Assembly (NCBI GenBank): GCA_030522415.1
Contig: CM060121.1
Coordinates: 7,844,476 to 7,908,475, forward strand
Direction of reading: 5' to 3'
Source of the DNA: Channallabes apus
Lineage: Eukaryota; Chordata; Actinopteri; Siluriformes; Clariidae
Length of the DNA stretch: 64,000 nt
Below, in pieces: positions 45,700 through 55,389 of this stretch; position 1 is the first letter of the stretch, and every line of letters begins with the position of its first letter. The notes under the pieces are model-generated. The model did not search any database. It worked only from the letters and a program-made list of their open reading frames with translations, and was not told the origin of the DNA. Made by a program: the position numbers and the translations under genes.

Positions 45700-48099
45700 T
45701 TTCCTACTAACACTTCTTGCTCTGATCGCAATGAAGAAAAGCTTGCTATCTTTTTCAATGATTCAATTCACGTTTGTATCTTAGAAACATCCACACGTGC
45801 TACGTATGATCTTGAAGTATACAATATCAGTAAAATGCCAACAATGGAATTGCAGCTCCATGACAAACAAAATTAATTTTGCTACATTCCATGCAGGTCA
45901 TTCAGTCATTAAAGTGTGTGAATTTGACAGTTTAGTGAAACAGAGTGGCAGATTCCTGAACTCTGTGGGCACTTCAGGACATGCAGCTGAAAAGAGCCTC
46001 ATAAAGCCAAGCGTGTGGCTTTTTCCAGGTGTACATGATAAATTTAGATTTTTTGCTCTTATTGCTGCCCAGTAAATCTATTGGGGTGAAGATTTCATAT
46101 GTAAATTAGGTATAAATCTCTTGAGACTAAACCAGTATTGAGCCTGAGGATTTCACTCTTGTGAAATGTGATCCGTTGCCCCTGTTGTATGTGTACTGTA
46201 TGAATGGAAGCTCTGCACTTCAACTGTGAGTTCAGTAAATGCTACGGTGATAGACAAATATATACCAGTAAACACATTATGATATTAGATATGTGTCACA
46301 TATCTCATTTTTTTAAAGATAAGCTCAGATGTGTAGTTAATGTAGAGATAAGGAGTGTGAGAAAATGTAGCACAGTAAAGTGTCACAGTAATGTCGCTTA
46401 ATCACAGTAGGGACACCCCTAATGTGTTATTGGATAAAAGTAATAAGGATGAGGAAAAAAAAAAATAATAATAAATAAATATTGGGCGTTTGAGTGACAT
46501 GTGGTATGAATGAGAGTGATTGAGAATGAACGTCTTATCTGACATTACATTACAGCCACAGAGAAACAAATGCTGATGCAATGCTGAAAAATAATGTGTT
46601 AAAGTATAAAAGAACTGTATATATTACAGTACCTACAGTCACAAGACCTGGCCAGGCAGAAAAAATTAAGTTATCAGCATGCGGAACTTTTTCTTTTCTT
46701 TTTTAAAAAGAATTTATGTTTATCATTACTCACTAAAATGTATGGGCTAATGGGAAGCACGATGTAGGTTTAATTAAGGGAAGTGAACTGGCGGTGATCA
46801 CCCCAAAGTAAAATTTAGGCCCTACAGACTTCATACTGTATCTACCCGAGTCTTTAACTGAAATAATTCCAGTGTTTAATTCTTTATTTTAAAGCTGTTG
46901 TCATGGTAAACATCAGCAACTTCTTATTGTCCAGCAGAACAAGGTCATAAAGCAAACCATATAAAAGCTACAATTCGACACACAAGTCATATCTTAGGTC
47001 AAATTGTTTTGGGACAAGATAAAACTTTGGATCCAAGTACAGTAGTAGTCCAAAATATTCTAAAACAAATAAGAAAATTGACGCTAAAGTAGAAATGTAA
47101 AAAGTAAAAGTGTTTGATTACAGAAAAGTTATTTTGATCCATACAATCCTCGAGGCCCCAGTGAGATACACACTCATGGGACGGGTCTACTGGCCCACAG
47201 TGCACTTAGCTGAACTCCGGAAGCAAGAACAATCTTTAATTGGATCAAATTATTGGACATTTCAAATTATAAAAGGCCTTTTACAAAAACTGTTGATGAA
47301 AAGAATTGTTGCATGATTTCAGACTGGCTGCAGAAAAAAAAAACAGAGAGAAAGAGAGAAAAACAATGAGATCTTTATCTCACTTCTCAGCCAAATCAGA
47401 TCCTGTAGCAGCAGCAGCACCCATGTGTTTATGTCCAGTACCAGAAGCTGAGAAGGCAGGTATAGAATAAAGATGTATAGTGGGCTACAGTAATTTGACA
47501 TTTCTAGTTCATGAAGTATCAGTATCTTTTATACAGAGAAGAATCACACTTATTTGCAACAGAGTGGTTAAAGTACAATACTAAATTATAAATATCAATG
47601 TGGAAAGATGTATAGTTCTAACCCTCTAACTCCTTTCTTTCACTGTTAAACAACTTTGTTCCACTAGGATTGATCCACAGTAAGCGCCGCTACAGAATCC
47701 GGATATAAAATGAACGTGGATGGAACAATATTTTGTGATAGAGAAATAGGTGCTAACAGGAGTTTGTCATAGTTATAGCACATGAAATTTAAATAGTGTA
47801 AATGTAATGCTCAAACTAACAAATTAGATTCTGTTTCAGAAAAGCAGATGCAGCAGCGAAGGCCGTGGCCAAACTTCCCCTTTCCTATAACCATAACATG
47901 TGTGTCTAATGCTCTCATCCCCACAGCTAACCTTGAAGAGCTTCAGAGCTACAGTCACTCCAGGAGAGGAAACAGTCTGGAGAAGAGCGGGATGTGTTTT
48001 GACATAAGGTGTTTGGTACAACCCTAATCACAAGCCATGTCTACCTATAAAGCTATTTCTTTTTATGCTAAGTTGACACACGGGTAAGGACCATGTGTC
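45700..48099. other. Composite interior without recognisable genes
   Basis: Where pol would be expected after gag I find no protease, reverse transcriptase or integrase motif on either strand. Footprint-type words at 46194, 46625, 46834, 47038 and 47486. Confidence 0.5.
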
Positions 48100-48658
48100 A
48101 AAAGGGGGAATAAGCAATAGTATGTGCATTTGTGTTACTAATAACATACTGTACTGTAGATAAAGGAATTAAGATGAAGCCAGAGCACACAAAAAGTAAA
48201 AGGACATTGTGAAGATGAAATGTTATGTTATTGTGCAAAACTCTTTGAGGATTTATTTTTAATACAGGCCCACTGACAGTGCTCCTAACACCACAAAAAG
48301 AAGCCAAAGTAGTGGAAACAGAGATGGGGGTACACGCCAGCTACCCCAAACATGTTCCAGAACCTAAGAGAAAACAACACAGAGGTCAACAAGGGTGAAC
48401 AGTGATGTGCTAGTAACCTCTCCTGTAAACCCCGACAGACCCTCACCTGCACGCAAAGTGCATGGGTCAGAATTTCCACCACAGAATGTAAATGTACATC
48501 CAAGCTTAGCTGCAGGAATCTGTGAGGGCAACATACAAGAAAATTTGTGTACCCAGGGCAGGCTTAGTAACAATTGTACTGGCTGTCTACAATAAACATC
48601 AGTGCTGTCAGAATGAATGATTAATCCAAGTGTTTAATAAAAAAAAAATAATAATAAT

Positions 48659-48713
<55 letters not shown>

Positions 48714-48716
48714 ATA

Positions 48717-48756
<40 letters not shown>

Positions 48757-48994
48757 CAGTATATATCATTCCTGTTACCTTCCTGGAGCTGTTACTGTAC
48801 CTTCGTCGCTGGTGCTTGGTTGTGACATTTCGCTTGAATCTTGAGTCTCTATCACGGGCATCTTTGTCTACTTATCACAACGTTGTCAACCGGAAATGCT
48901 ATATTATTCAAACGTCCTTGCTGGAGTGTGTGACGTGACGCCATGTGCAGGTGCGATGGATCGCGTACCAACCAACAGGGTGTCGGAATGTTTA
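48100..48994 (-). repeat. Right inverted-repeat arm
   Basis: Reverse copy of 42243-43111. It retains the 26 bases lost from the left arm. The (AT)n and (TG)n blocks are at about 48664-48709 and 48721-48753. TACTGTACTGTA at 48147-48158 mirrors 43053-43064, so that pair predates the duplication. Confidence 0.9.
48259..48861 (-). CDS. Unidentified three-exon mini-gene, right-arm copy (inferred)
   Basis: Minus strand: exon 1 is 48779-48861, starting MPVIETQDSSEMSQPSTSDE and ending in phase 2 at the GTAACA donor. Exon 2 is 48447-48519 if the upstream acceptor CCCTCACAG is used, which restores the frame. Exon 3 is 48259-48363, identical to the left-arm anchor segment, with AATAAA after the stop. 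The model gives about 86 residues versus 74 on the left. That each arm keeps an in-frame splice route despite the 26-base difference suggests, but does not prove, selection for coding. Confidence 0.45.
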
Positions 48995-49002
48995 AAAAAA
49001 AG

Positions 49003-49235
49003 GATTTATTTTTAATACAGGCCCACTGACAGTGCTCTTAACACCACAAAAAGAAGCCAAAGTAGTGGAAACAGAGATGGGGGTACACGCCAGCTACCCC
49101 AAACATGTTCCAGAACCTAAGAGAAAACAACACAGAGGTCAACAAGGGTGAACAGTGATGTGCTAGTAACCTCTCCTGTAAACCCCGACAGACCCTCACC
49201 TGCACGCAAAGTGCATGGGTCAGAATTTCCACCAC
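49003..49235 (-). repeat. Third partial mini-gene copy (exon 3 to part of exon 2)
   Basis: Matches 48250-48484 in the same orientation, directly outside the right arm, separated from it by an A-run (48994-49002). It ends at the TGTGGTGGAAATT breakpoint. Confidence 0.9.
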
Positions 49236-49562
49236 AATTCCAATAAATGTTACTGATGACATGCCTCTGAAGTTTGACTTTTTGCACCATTAAAATACTT
49301 ATAGGCAACTAGTTATCATATCTTCTTCTCCATAAAACATGTTAATGCTCAGTAGTACACATATATGTTTCTTTAATGTATTTGCATTGTACTAAAATGC
49401 ATTCTTTTTCAATTGCCATATACAGTATCCCAAATCACTATGGCCGTTAAAAAAAAAAAAAAACATTTTTCTTCTTTTTTTTATGAGGTGTTAGTGCAGT
49501 ACAGTATATACAGTAGGCCCGTGGCACAGCCTAAGCTTTTATCCTTAATGCTATTTTCCCCC
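49236..49562. other. No gene recognised
   Basis: AT-rich; TACAGTA at 49421, 49500 and 49509. Confidence 0.45.
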
Positions 49563-49628
49563 TGTTATGATTCTGATGTGCTTTGTTATTTGTATTTTGT
49601 ATTTGTCTGTCAGATTTCTGTCGTAACA
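49563..49628 (+). mobile_element. 5' LTR remnant, 66 bp
   Basis: The first 60 bases (TGTTATGATTCTGATGTGCT onward) equal the start of the 3' LTR, then jump to its last bases, GTCGTAACA. About 668 bases are missing, with GTC present at both deletion edges. The promoter is therefore gone. Confidence 0.9.
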
Positions 49629-49633
49629 GAAAT

Positions 49634-49645
49634 TGGGGGCTCGTC
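49634..49645 (+). other. Primer binding site, tRNA-Pro type
   Basis: TGGGGGCTCGTC begins 5 bases after the LTR end and matches the first 12 bases of the complement of the tRNA-Pro 3' end; the match stops after that. Confidence 0.75.
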
Positions 49646-49759
49646 TAAGTTTTTTTCAAACCTATTTGGATTTTTGGTTGTCGCGTTAATTTTGTAAAAT
49701 TGGCTTTGTGTACATTCATTTGCCTAGTGGTTTTCATTTTGAGGTGGAGGGAATTAGAA

Positions 49760-51892
49760 ATGGCTTCAAAATTTGATTTAGGTATGTTTGCAATTCAACC
49801 ATCAGTGGATCAGTTAAATATTTGCCGAAAAGAGGATTTGTTTGCGATTGCAGATTTATATTGCATCCAGGTTACTCGTGGTGCCAGGAAACAAGAAATC
49901 AAGGAAGTGGTTTACAGGCACTTAGTTGAGCGAGGAACTTTGCTGGAGGAAGGTGAGGCGGGTGTTGCAATTCAAATGTCGGCTTCCGTAGGTGAGGGGG
50001 CAGAGTTCCCCAAACCTGGGAAACTGACTAGCATAGATCCCGCTAACATTCCTTCTCCGAGCGATCCCTTGCTGGCAATCAGGTTGAAGGAGCTGGAGAT
50101 AGAATTGAGCAAACAGCAGTATCAGAGCCAAATGTTGCATGTGCGCACAATTGAACTCGAAACCCAGCGAGCGATCCGGCTCAAGGAGCTAGACTTGGAG
50201 CTAATGGCTAAGCAACCTACTCAACCCTCAACTGCTGTTGCACCCAGCCTACCTGTATCACCACCTGTTAATGCATCCACTCCGAGCCCTATTCCGGCAC
50301 CACGACGCACTTTACAAGTAAGTCAACCTGAATGTGATATTAGCAGACAAATTGCGTTAGTTCCGATGTTTCGTGAAAGTGAAGTTGACACATATTTTCC
50401 TGTTTTCAAACGCATCGCGGCTACTTTGAAATGGCCACGGAATATTTGGCCGCTTTTGTTACAATGTAAACTAGTTGGGAAAGCACAGGAGGTCTGTTCT
50501 GCCTTAACACTTGAACAGAGCCTAAATTATGAAGAAATTAAAAATGCCGTGTTGCGTGCTTACAAACTGGTTCCCGAGGCGTACCGACAGAAATTCCGCC
50601 ACCACGTGAAAACCGCTAGTCAAACATTTGTTGAATTTGCAAGAGACAAAGCCAATTTGTTTGAAAAATGGTGCGCTGCCACTAAAGTTGTTACATTCGC
50701 ACAATTAAAAGAGTTAATACTATTGGAAGAATTTAAGAATTGTCTTCCAGAGAAAATCGTGATCTACCTGAATGAACAGAAAGTTTCTTCTCTTTCTGAA
50801 GCTGCCGTGTTTGCTGATGAGTTTGTGCTTACTCATAAAGTAACTTTTCCGTCGCCCGCCAAGCGTAATCTTTTTGAACGTGTTCGCAGTTCTAAGGATA
50901 CCCCAGGAGTATCTAAGAACGATTTGAGTGCAGTAAAAGAGGAAAATCGTGAGTGTTTTTACTGTCATGAGGTAGGACACCTCATCGCCATGTGTCCCAC
51001 TTTGAAACGTAAAAATAGCAAGAAAACAAAAGGTTCTAAAAGTGTTGGTTTGATTGAGCGGCCACTTGTTTCTTCCATGACGGAGAATTTAAATACCACT
51101 ACTGAACCTGTCTTTGAGCCCTTTATTTTGGATGGTGTTGTTTCACTTAATAACCCAGACTCCGAGACAAAAAGAATTCGCATCCTTCGTGATACTGGCG
51201 CCTCTCAATCCATAATTTTGGAGAATGTGCTGGCATTTTCAGAACAGTCAAGCTGTGGTTCTAGCGTCTTATTGCAAGGCATTGATCTTTCTGTGGTTAA
51301 AGTTCCATTACACAATGTCTATTTGCGTTCTGGGATTATTTCAGGCAAAGTTAAGTTGGCTGTTCGGTCTGAGTTGCCTGTTAAGGGTGTTGCGCTCATA
51401 CTGGGAAACGATCTGGCAGGTAAAAAGGTTTTTTGTTTACCTGAGGTTACAGATGTTCCTGATGTACAAAATGATTCTTTGCAGGAACAATTTCCTAGTG
51501 TATTTAGTGATTGTGTGGTGACTCGAGCTCAAGCTCAAAAATTAAAAGACACCGTAGATTTGTCGAAGACCTTCTTGTGTGCTGACAATTCTGTTGAGAC
51601 TGCTGATAAAGCTGAATTAGTTGAAGTAAAAATGTGTGAACTTCCTAGTGTTGATTTACCATTCGGGAAAGCCATGTTAATTGAGGCCCAAAGTGCCGAT
51701 CAAACTCTGTGTTCCTGTGTTGCAGCTGCTGTCGAGCCAAGCATTTTGCCAGAGCATTCAGTCGCCTACTACTTTGATGATGGTGTCCTGATGCGAAAGT
51801 GGTCTCCACGTCATGTCACAGATGACTGGGGGACTGTTTCAGGTTGTTATTCCAAAACCTTTTCGAGAGCAAGTTTTGAGCATTGCACATGA
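49760..51892 (+). CDS. Gag-protease polyprotein of the Gmr1-type element
   Basis: I start at the ATG at 49760 (MASKFDLGMFAIQPSVDQLN); the upstream in-frame ATG at 49700 adds only leader sequence. Residue order: an N-terminal helical domain, a charged coiled-coil stretch near residues 110-150 (LKELEIELSKQQ), a proline-rich linker, a SCAN/capsid-like region near 200-355, a zinc knuckle CFYCHEVGHLIAMC (50954-50993), and a retroviral-type aspartic protease with active site RDTGAS at 51188-51205. It then enters the integrase N-terminal region, but a frame change in the G-run near 51828-51832 ends the frame early at 51892. Encodes particle and processing functions. Confidence 0.85.
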   Translation: MASKFDLGMFAIQPSVDQLNICRKEDLFAIADLYCIQVTRGARKQEIKEVVYRHLVERGTLLEEGEAGVAIQMSASVGEGAEFPKPGKLTSIDPANIPSPSDPLLAIRLKELEIELSKQQYQSQMLHVRTIELETQRAIRLKELDLELMAKQPTQPSTAVAPSLPVSPPVNASTPSPIPAPRRTLQVSQPECDISRQIALVPMFRESEVDTYFPVFKRIAATLKWPRNIWPLLLQCKLVGKAQEVCSALTLEQSLNYEEIKNAVLRAYKLVPEAYRQKFRHHVKTASQTFVEFARDKANLFEKWCAATKVVTFAQLKELILLEEFKNCLPEKIVIYLNEQKVSSLSEAAVFADEFVLTHKVTFPSPAKRNLFERVRSSKDTPGVSKNDLSAVKEENRECFYCHEVGHLIAMCPTLKRKNSKKTKGSKSVGLIERPLVSSMTENLNTTTEPVFEPFILDGVVSLNNPDSETKRIRILRDTGASQSIILENVLAFSEQSSCGSSVLLQGIDLSVVKVPLHNVYLRSGIISGKVKLAVRSELPVKGVALILGNDLAGKKVFCLPEVTDVPDVQNDSLQEQFPSVFSDCVVTRAQAQKLKDTVDLSKTFLCADNSVETADKAELVEVKMCELPSVDLPFGKAMLIEAQSADQTLCSCVAAAVEPSILPEHSVAYYFDDGVLMRKWSPRHVTDDWGTVSGCYSKTFSRASFEHCT

Positions 51893-52055
51893 CCATGAAC
51901 TTTCTGGTCACGTAGGTATCCGAAAAACTTATGATAGGTTGTTGAAACATTTCTTTTGGCCTTCGATGAAATCTGACGTTTCCAAATTTTGTAAATCGTG
52001 TCATGCATGTCAATTATCTGGTAATCCCTCCGGCACCATTGAGGCCAATACCAGT
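51828..52055 (+). pseudogene. Integrase zinc-binding segment in a shifted frame
   Basis: VIPKPFREQVLSIAHDHELS, then the H-H and C-C pairs (HDHELSGH and CKSCHACQ) of the integrase N-terminal domain. It is read one frame off from gag-protease and one off from the integrase core that follows; the second change lies near 52020-52040. Each break alone would stop polyprotein synthesis. Confidence 0.8.
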
Positions 52056-54459
52056 AATTGGTGAACCGTTCGAACGAGTTTTGGTTGATTGCGTTGGACC
52101 CTTACCCAAAACTAAATCTGGAAATTCGTATTTGTTAACTCTAATGTGTGCCTCGACTAGGTATCCTGAAGCAATACCCCTACGCTCACTTAAAGCTCAT
52201 GCCATTGTAAAAACGATTATCAAATTCTGCACTACTTTTGGAGTGCCTAAATATATACAGTCTGATCAAGGAACAAATTTCATGTCTAAAGTTTTTGCCA
52301 AAGTGATGAGAAAATTAAACATCAGACATCAAGTATCTAGTGCCTATCACCCTCAGTCCCAGGGTGCTCTCGAACGATTTCATCAGACTCTCAAATCTAT
52401 GCTCCGAACGTTTTGTGTTGAACAAAAAAAAGAATGGGATGAAGAAGTCCCATTGTTGTTGTTTGCTATTCGCACTACAACTCAAGCTTCCCTCTGTTTC
52501 AGTCCGTCAGAGTTAATTTTTGGGCACACAGTGCGTGGTCCCTTGAAGATCTTGCAAGAGCAAATTCTCTCAGCTGACCACCCCTCTAGTACTAAGAATG
52601 TTTTGGATCATATTAGCTCGTTTCGTGATCGGCTGCATCAGTTGTGGAAACTGGCAAAATGCTCGCTTGATGCTGCACAAGAACAGATGAAAACCCGATA
52701 TGACCAAAAGGCGGTCCCACGCTCATTCCATACTGGTGACAAAGTTCTGGTTTTACTTCCTGTGCCTGGGTCAGCACTTCAGGCTAGATTCACTGGACCC
52801 TATGAGATAAAAGAGAAGTTGAGTGACACTGACTATGTTGTTTCCACCCCTGATCGTAGGAGAAAGACGTGTGTTTGTCATGTTAATATGCTGAAAGCAT
52901 ATGTGACGCGTTCTGACTCTAAGGGTAAGACTCCCCTCCTTACGATTGCCCCGTTAAGTGTTCCACTCTCTGAGTATTCACCAGAAATTGATGGTTTGAA
53001 GATGAATAGTGCCACCTTTACGTCGGCTCGGTTGTGCAATTCAGAGACTTTATTGAACCTTTCAGAAAAGTTGTCTCACTTACCTCCATCAGCTCAAGCT
53101 GACATTGAGGATATGATTAGGAAATATCCTAATCTGTTTAGTGACTTCCCCACTACTACTCATGTGTTAAAACATGATATTGAGGTTGGTTCACATGCGC
53201 CCATCAAACAAAGGGCTTATCGAGTAAACCCATTTAAGAAAGAGTTGATGAGAAAAGAAACCCAGTATCTGCTTGAACATAACCTAGCGTTCCCTAGTTC
53301 TAGTCCATGGTGTTCCCCATGTCTTTTAGTTCCCAAACCAGATGGTACTTCCCGGTTCTGTACTGATTATAGGAAAGTCAATGCGCTGACCAAAGCTGAC
53401 TCCTTTCCAATGCCCCGCATGGAAGACTGCGTAGACCGAGTGGGTAATGCTAAGTTTGTAACTAAACTTGATCTACTAAAAGGTTATTGGCAAGTGCCAC
53501 TTACTGAGCGTGCATCTGAAATTTCTGCTTTTGCCACTCCTGATGTGTTCCTGCAGTATTGTGTGATGCCTTTTGGCCTTCGAAATGCAGGAGCTACATT
53601 TCAACGGTTAATGTCTATCGTGCTATCTAAGGTTTCTAACTGTGAAGCTTATCTAGATGATGTTGTCTGCTATGCTGACACTTGGGATGACCATCTTAAA
53701 TCTATAGATGAAGTTTTTGGAAGGCTTTCTGATGCAAACCTTACTCTAAATCTTGCAAAATGTGAATTTGGTTGTGCTACAGTCACATATTTAGGTAAGG
53801 AAGTTGGTAGCAGTCAGGTTCGTTCCCTAAATTCGAAGATCCAAGCTATCCTTGATTTTCCAGCCCCCAAGAACAAGAGAGAGCTTCTGCGATTTCTTGG
53901 CATGACTGGTTATTATCGCTGTTTTTGTAAAAACTTTTCTGTGGTGGCCAGTCATCTCACGGCATTACTTTGTAAATCTGTTTCTTTTAAGTGGACACCT
54001 GTATGTCAGACTGCTTTTGACGCTTTGAAAACTCTGCTTTGTAGTGCTCCAGTGCTTGTAGTCCCTCATTTTGAAAAGCAATTTCTGTTGGAAGTGGATG
54101 CTAGTGGTACAGGTGCCGGTGCTGTGTTGTTGCAAACCGGAGACGATGGTTTGAACCATCCAATCAGTTTCTTTTCAAAAAAGTTCCTTAAACATCAAAT
54201 GAGCTACAGTACTATTGAAAAAGAAGCCCTTGCTTTAATCCTTGCCTTGCAACATTTCGAGGTGTATATTGGTTCGACTGTACAACCTGTTACCGTTTTC
54301 ACAGATCATAATCCTCTTACCTTTCTCCAACAAATGTCAAATGCCAATCATCGTTTAATGCGATGGTCCCTGATTAGTCAGAGTTACAATTTGAAAATAT
54401 GCCACAAAAAAGGTGTTGAAAATGTAATTGCTGATTCACTGTCACGTGTAAACCAGTAA
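52003..54459 (+). CDS. Integrase core, reverse transcriptase and RNase H
   Basis: Open to TAA at 54457. Integrase core first: catalytic D in VLVDCVGP (52087), D in SDQGTNF (52264), E in GALERFHQ (52372), a D,D-35-E spacing, then a GDKVLVLLP segment and a C-terminal domain. After a linker, reverse transcriptase: SPWCSPCLLVPKPDGTSRFC, DLLKGYWQVPL, catalytic YLDD at 53650-53661. RNase H follows: LEVDASGTGAG, IEKEALAL, FTDHNPL, and ends ADSLSRVNQ. All catalytic residues I checked are present. The first about 17 codons precede the restored integrase frame. No chromodomain follows. Confidence 0.9.
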   Translation: MHVNYLVIPPAPLRPIPVIGEPFERVLVDCVGPLPKTKSGNSYLLTLMCASTRYPEAIPLRSLKAHAIVKTIIKFCTTFGVPKYIQSDQGTNFMSKVFAKVMRKLNIRHQVSSAYHPQSQGALERFHQTLKSMLRTFCVEQKKEWDEEVPLLLFAIRTTTQASLCFSPSELIFGHTVRGPLKILQEQILSADHPSSTKNVLDHISSFRDRLHQLWKLAKCSLDAAQEQMKTRYDQKAVPRSFHTGDKVLVLLPVPGSALQARFTGPYEIKEKLSDTDYVVSTPDRRRKTCVCHVNMLKAYVTRSDSKGKTPLLTIAPLSVPLSEYSPEIDGLKMNSATFTSARLCNSETLLNLSEKLSHLPPSAQADIEDMIRKYPNLFSDFPTTTHVLKHDIEVGSHAPIKQRAYRVNPFKKELMRKETQYLLEHNLAFPSSSPWCSPCLLVPKPDGTSRFCTDYRKVNALTKADSFPMPRMEDCVDRVGNAKFVTKLDLLKGYWQVPLTERASEISAFATPDVFLQYCVMPFGLRNAGATFQRLMSIVLSKVSNCEAYLDDVVCYADTWDDHLKSIDEVFGRLSDANLTLNLAKCEFGCATVTYLGKEVGSSQVRSLNSKIQAILDFPAPKNKRELLRFLGMTGYYRCFCKNFSVVASHLTALLCKSVSFKWTPVCQTAFDALKTLLCSAPVLVVPHFEKQFLLEVDASGTGAGAVLLQTGDDGLNHPISFFSKKFLKHQMSYSTIEKEALALILALQHFEVYIGSTVQPVTVFTDHNPLTFLQQMSNANHRLMRWSLISQSYNLKICHKKGVENVIADSLSRVNQ

Positions 54460-54480
54460 AACATTACATGTTTTATGTTA

Positions 54481-54490
54481 TGGTTGGGGG
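54481..54490 (+). other. Polypurine tract
   Basis: TGGTTGGGGG ends exactly at the 3' LTR start, the expected place for plus-strand priming, though it is short and contains two T bases. Confidence 0.6.
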
Positions 54491-55224
54491 TGTTATGATT
54501 CTGATGTGCTTTGTTATTTGTATTTTGTATTTGTCTGTCAGATTTCTGTCTACTCCTGTGTTGGACTTGTCTGTTTTAGGTGGGTGTGGCCTGTTAATCA
54601 GCTGGAGCTCCGGATTGGTCCTACTCTACATCATATCCTGATATAAGGACCACCCCAAACACTCAGCCTGGGCCCATTTTTGAGCCTCGTTGATTTTGAC
54701 CTGTCGTGTGCTTGTATTTTCGAAATTCTGATTGACTGTTGTATGTTTTATCGTTTGTTTTTGAGTGTTGTGCCAGAGAGAAAGAGAGTTTGTGTGTTAT
54801 AGTTTGTGTTGTCTTTGTTAAACTCCATGTTGACTGACTCTCCTGTTTATCTGAACCTTTGCATGTTTTGACTATGATATGGATTCCGATTTGGCTGCAT
54901 GTAAGCTTTTTGTAAATAGTTTGTAAATAATTTAACTCTTTTCATACGGGAAGTAGGGGGTTAGACGCCATTTCTTTGTATATATTTTCACTCTGTTTAT
55001 TGTTTAGGGAGACAGGTAAGCTAGTTTGTATTTTGTTTTGTTTCATTCAAATTCAGGTTATTTAGGTTTAAAACAAAGCCTGTTTTGTTTATTGTTTTGG
55101 CCTGGTCTTCCCCTGAAGATAAATCCCGTGCAAAGAAAAATTGAAAAACAAATTAAACATCTCTCTGGTGTAAACTCATTTAGTTCTCTCTTTCTGTTAC
55201 GGCTAACCCCTAGAGGTCGTAACA
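54491..55224 (+). mobile_element. 3' LTR, 734 bp
   Basis: Starts TGTTATGATTCTGATG and ends GGTCGTAACA. TATA-like GATATAAGG lies near 54639. It is the complete partner of the 66-bp 5' remnant. Confidence 0.88.
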
Positions 55225-55385
55225 CCCCTCACGTTACTTTTACTTTTATACTTTAAGTAGTTTTGAAACCAGTACACTATTACTTGAGTAAAAAGCTTGA
55301 GTTGATACTTCTAAAGAAGTCTTTTTAAACCCTAGTATCTATACTTCTACTCAAGTAATGAATGTGAATACTTTTGACACCACTG
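55225..55385. mobile_element. hAT-type terminal fragment
   Basis: The right end is the complement of CAGTGGTGTCAAAAGTATTC, with subterminal ACTTGAGTA repeats inverted around the fragment. This is a different hAT family from 28449. It directly adjoins the Gmr1-type 3' LTR, so the retrotransposon may have inserted into it; the other half was not found on the left flank. Confidence 0.6.
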
Positions 55386-55389
55386 CTCA

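Larger units (their letters stand above)
42243..48994. mobile_element. Composite bounded by about 0.9-kb inverted repeats
   Basis: 42243-43111 and 48100-48994 are inverted copies, near-identical over unique sequence and over the (CA)n-(AT)n block. The largest unique difference is 26 bases missing from the left arm after GATTCAAGCGAAA. Each arm holds the same small gene model pointing inward. The 5-kb interior holds a broken retroviral-type gag and internal duplications, without pol. No target duplication is evident next to AAACATTCCGACACCCTGTT. It may be a transposon with long inverted repeats or a local inverted duplication; I know no described family with this layout. Confidence 0.8.
49563..55224 (+). 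mobile_element. Ty3/gypsy retrotransposon with integrase before RT (Gmr1-type)
   Basis: Order seen: 5' LTR remnant, tRNA-Pro-type primer site, gag with zinc knuckle, protease, integrase, reverse transcriptase, RNase H, polypurine tract, 3' LTR. Integrase upstream of reverse transcriptase is the Ty1/copia order, yet the proteins are gypsy-like; this is the hallmark of the Gmr1 group described from deuterostomes. CCCC flanks both ends (49559-49562, 55225-55228), a 4-bp duplication. No envelope. Two frame changes in integrase and the collapsed 5' LTR make this copy inactive. Confidence 0.88.

Noticed and set aside
44118..48099. A complete endogenous retrovirus
   Set aside because: Only gag-like sequence is present, in broken frames. 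No protease, polymerase or envelope motif was found in the 2.4 kb downstream, and no LTR pair flanks it.
42243..48994. The inverted arms as LTRs
   Set aside because: LTRs are direct repeats. These arms are inverted, lack TG...CA ends and carry a spliced gene model.
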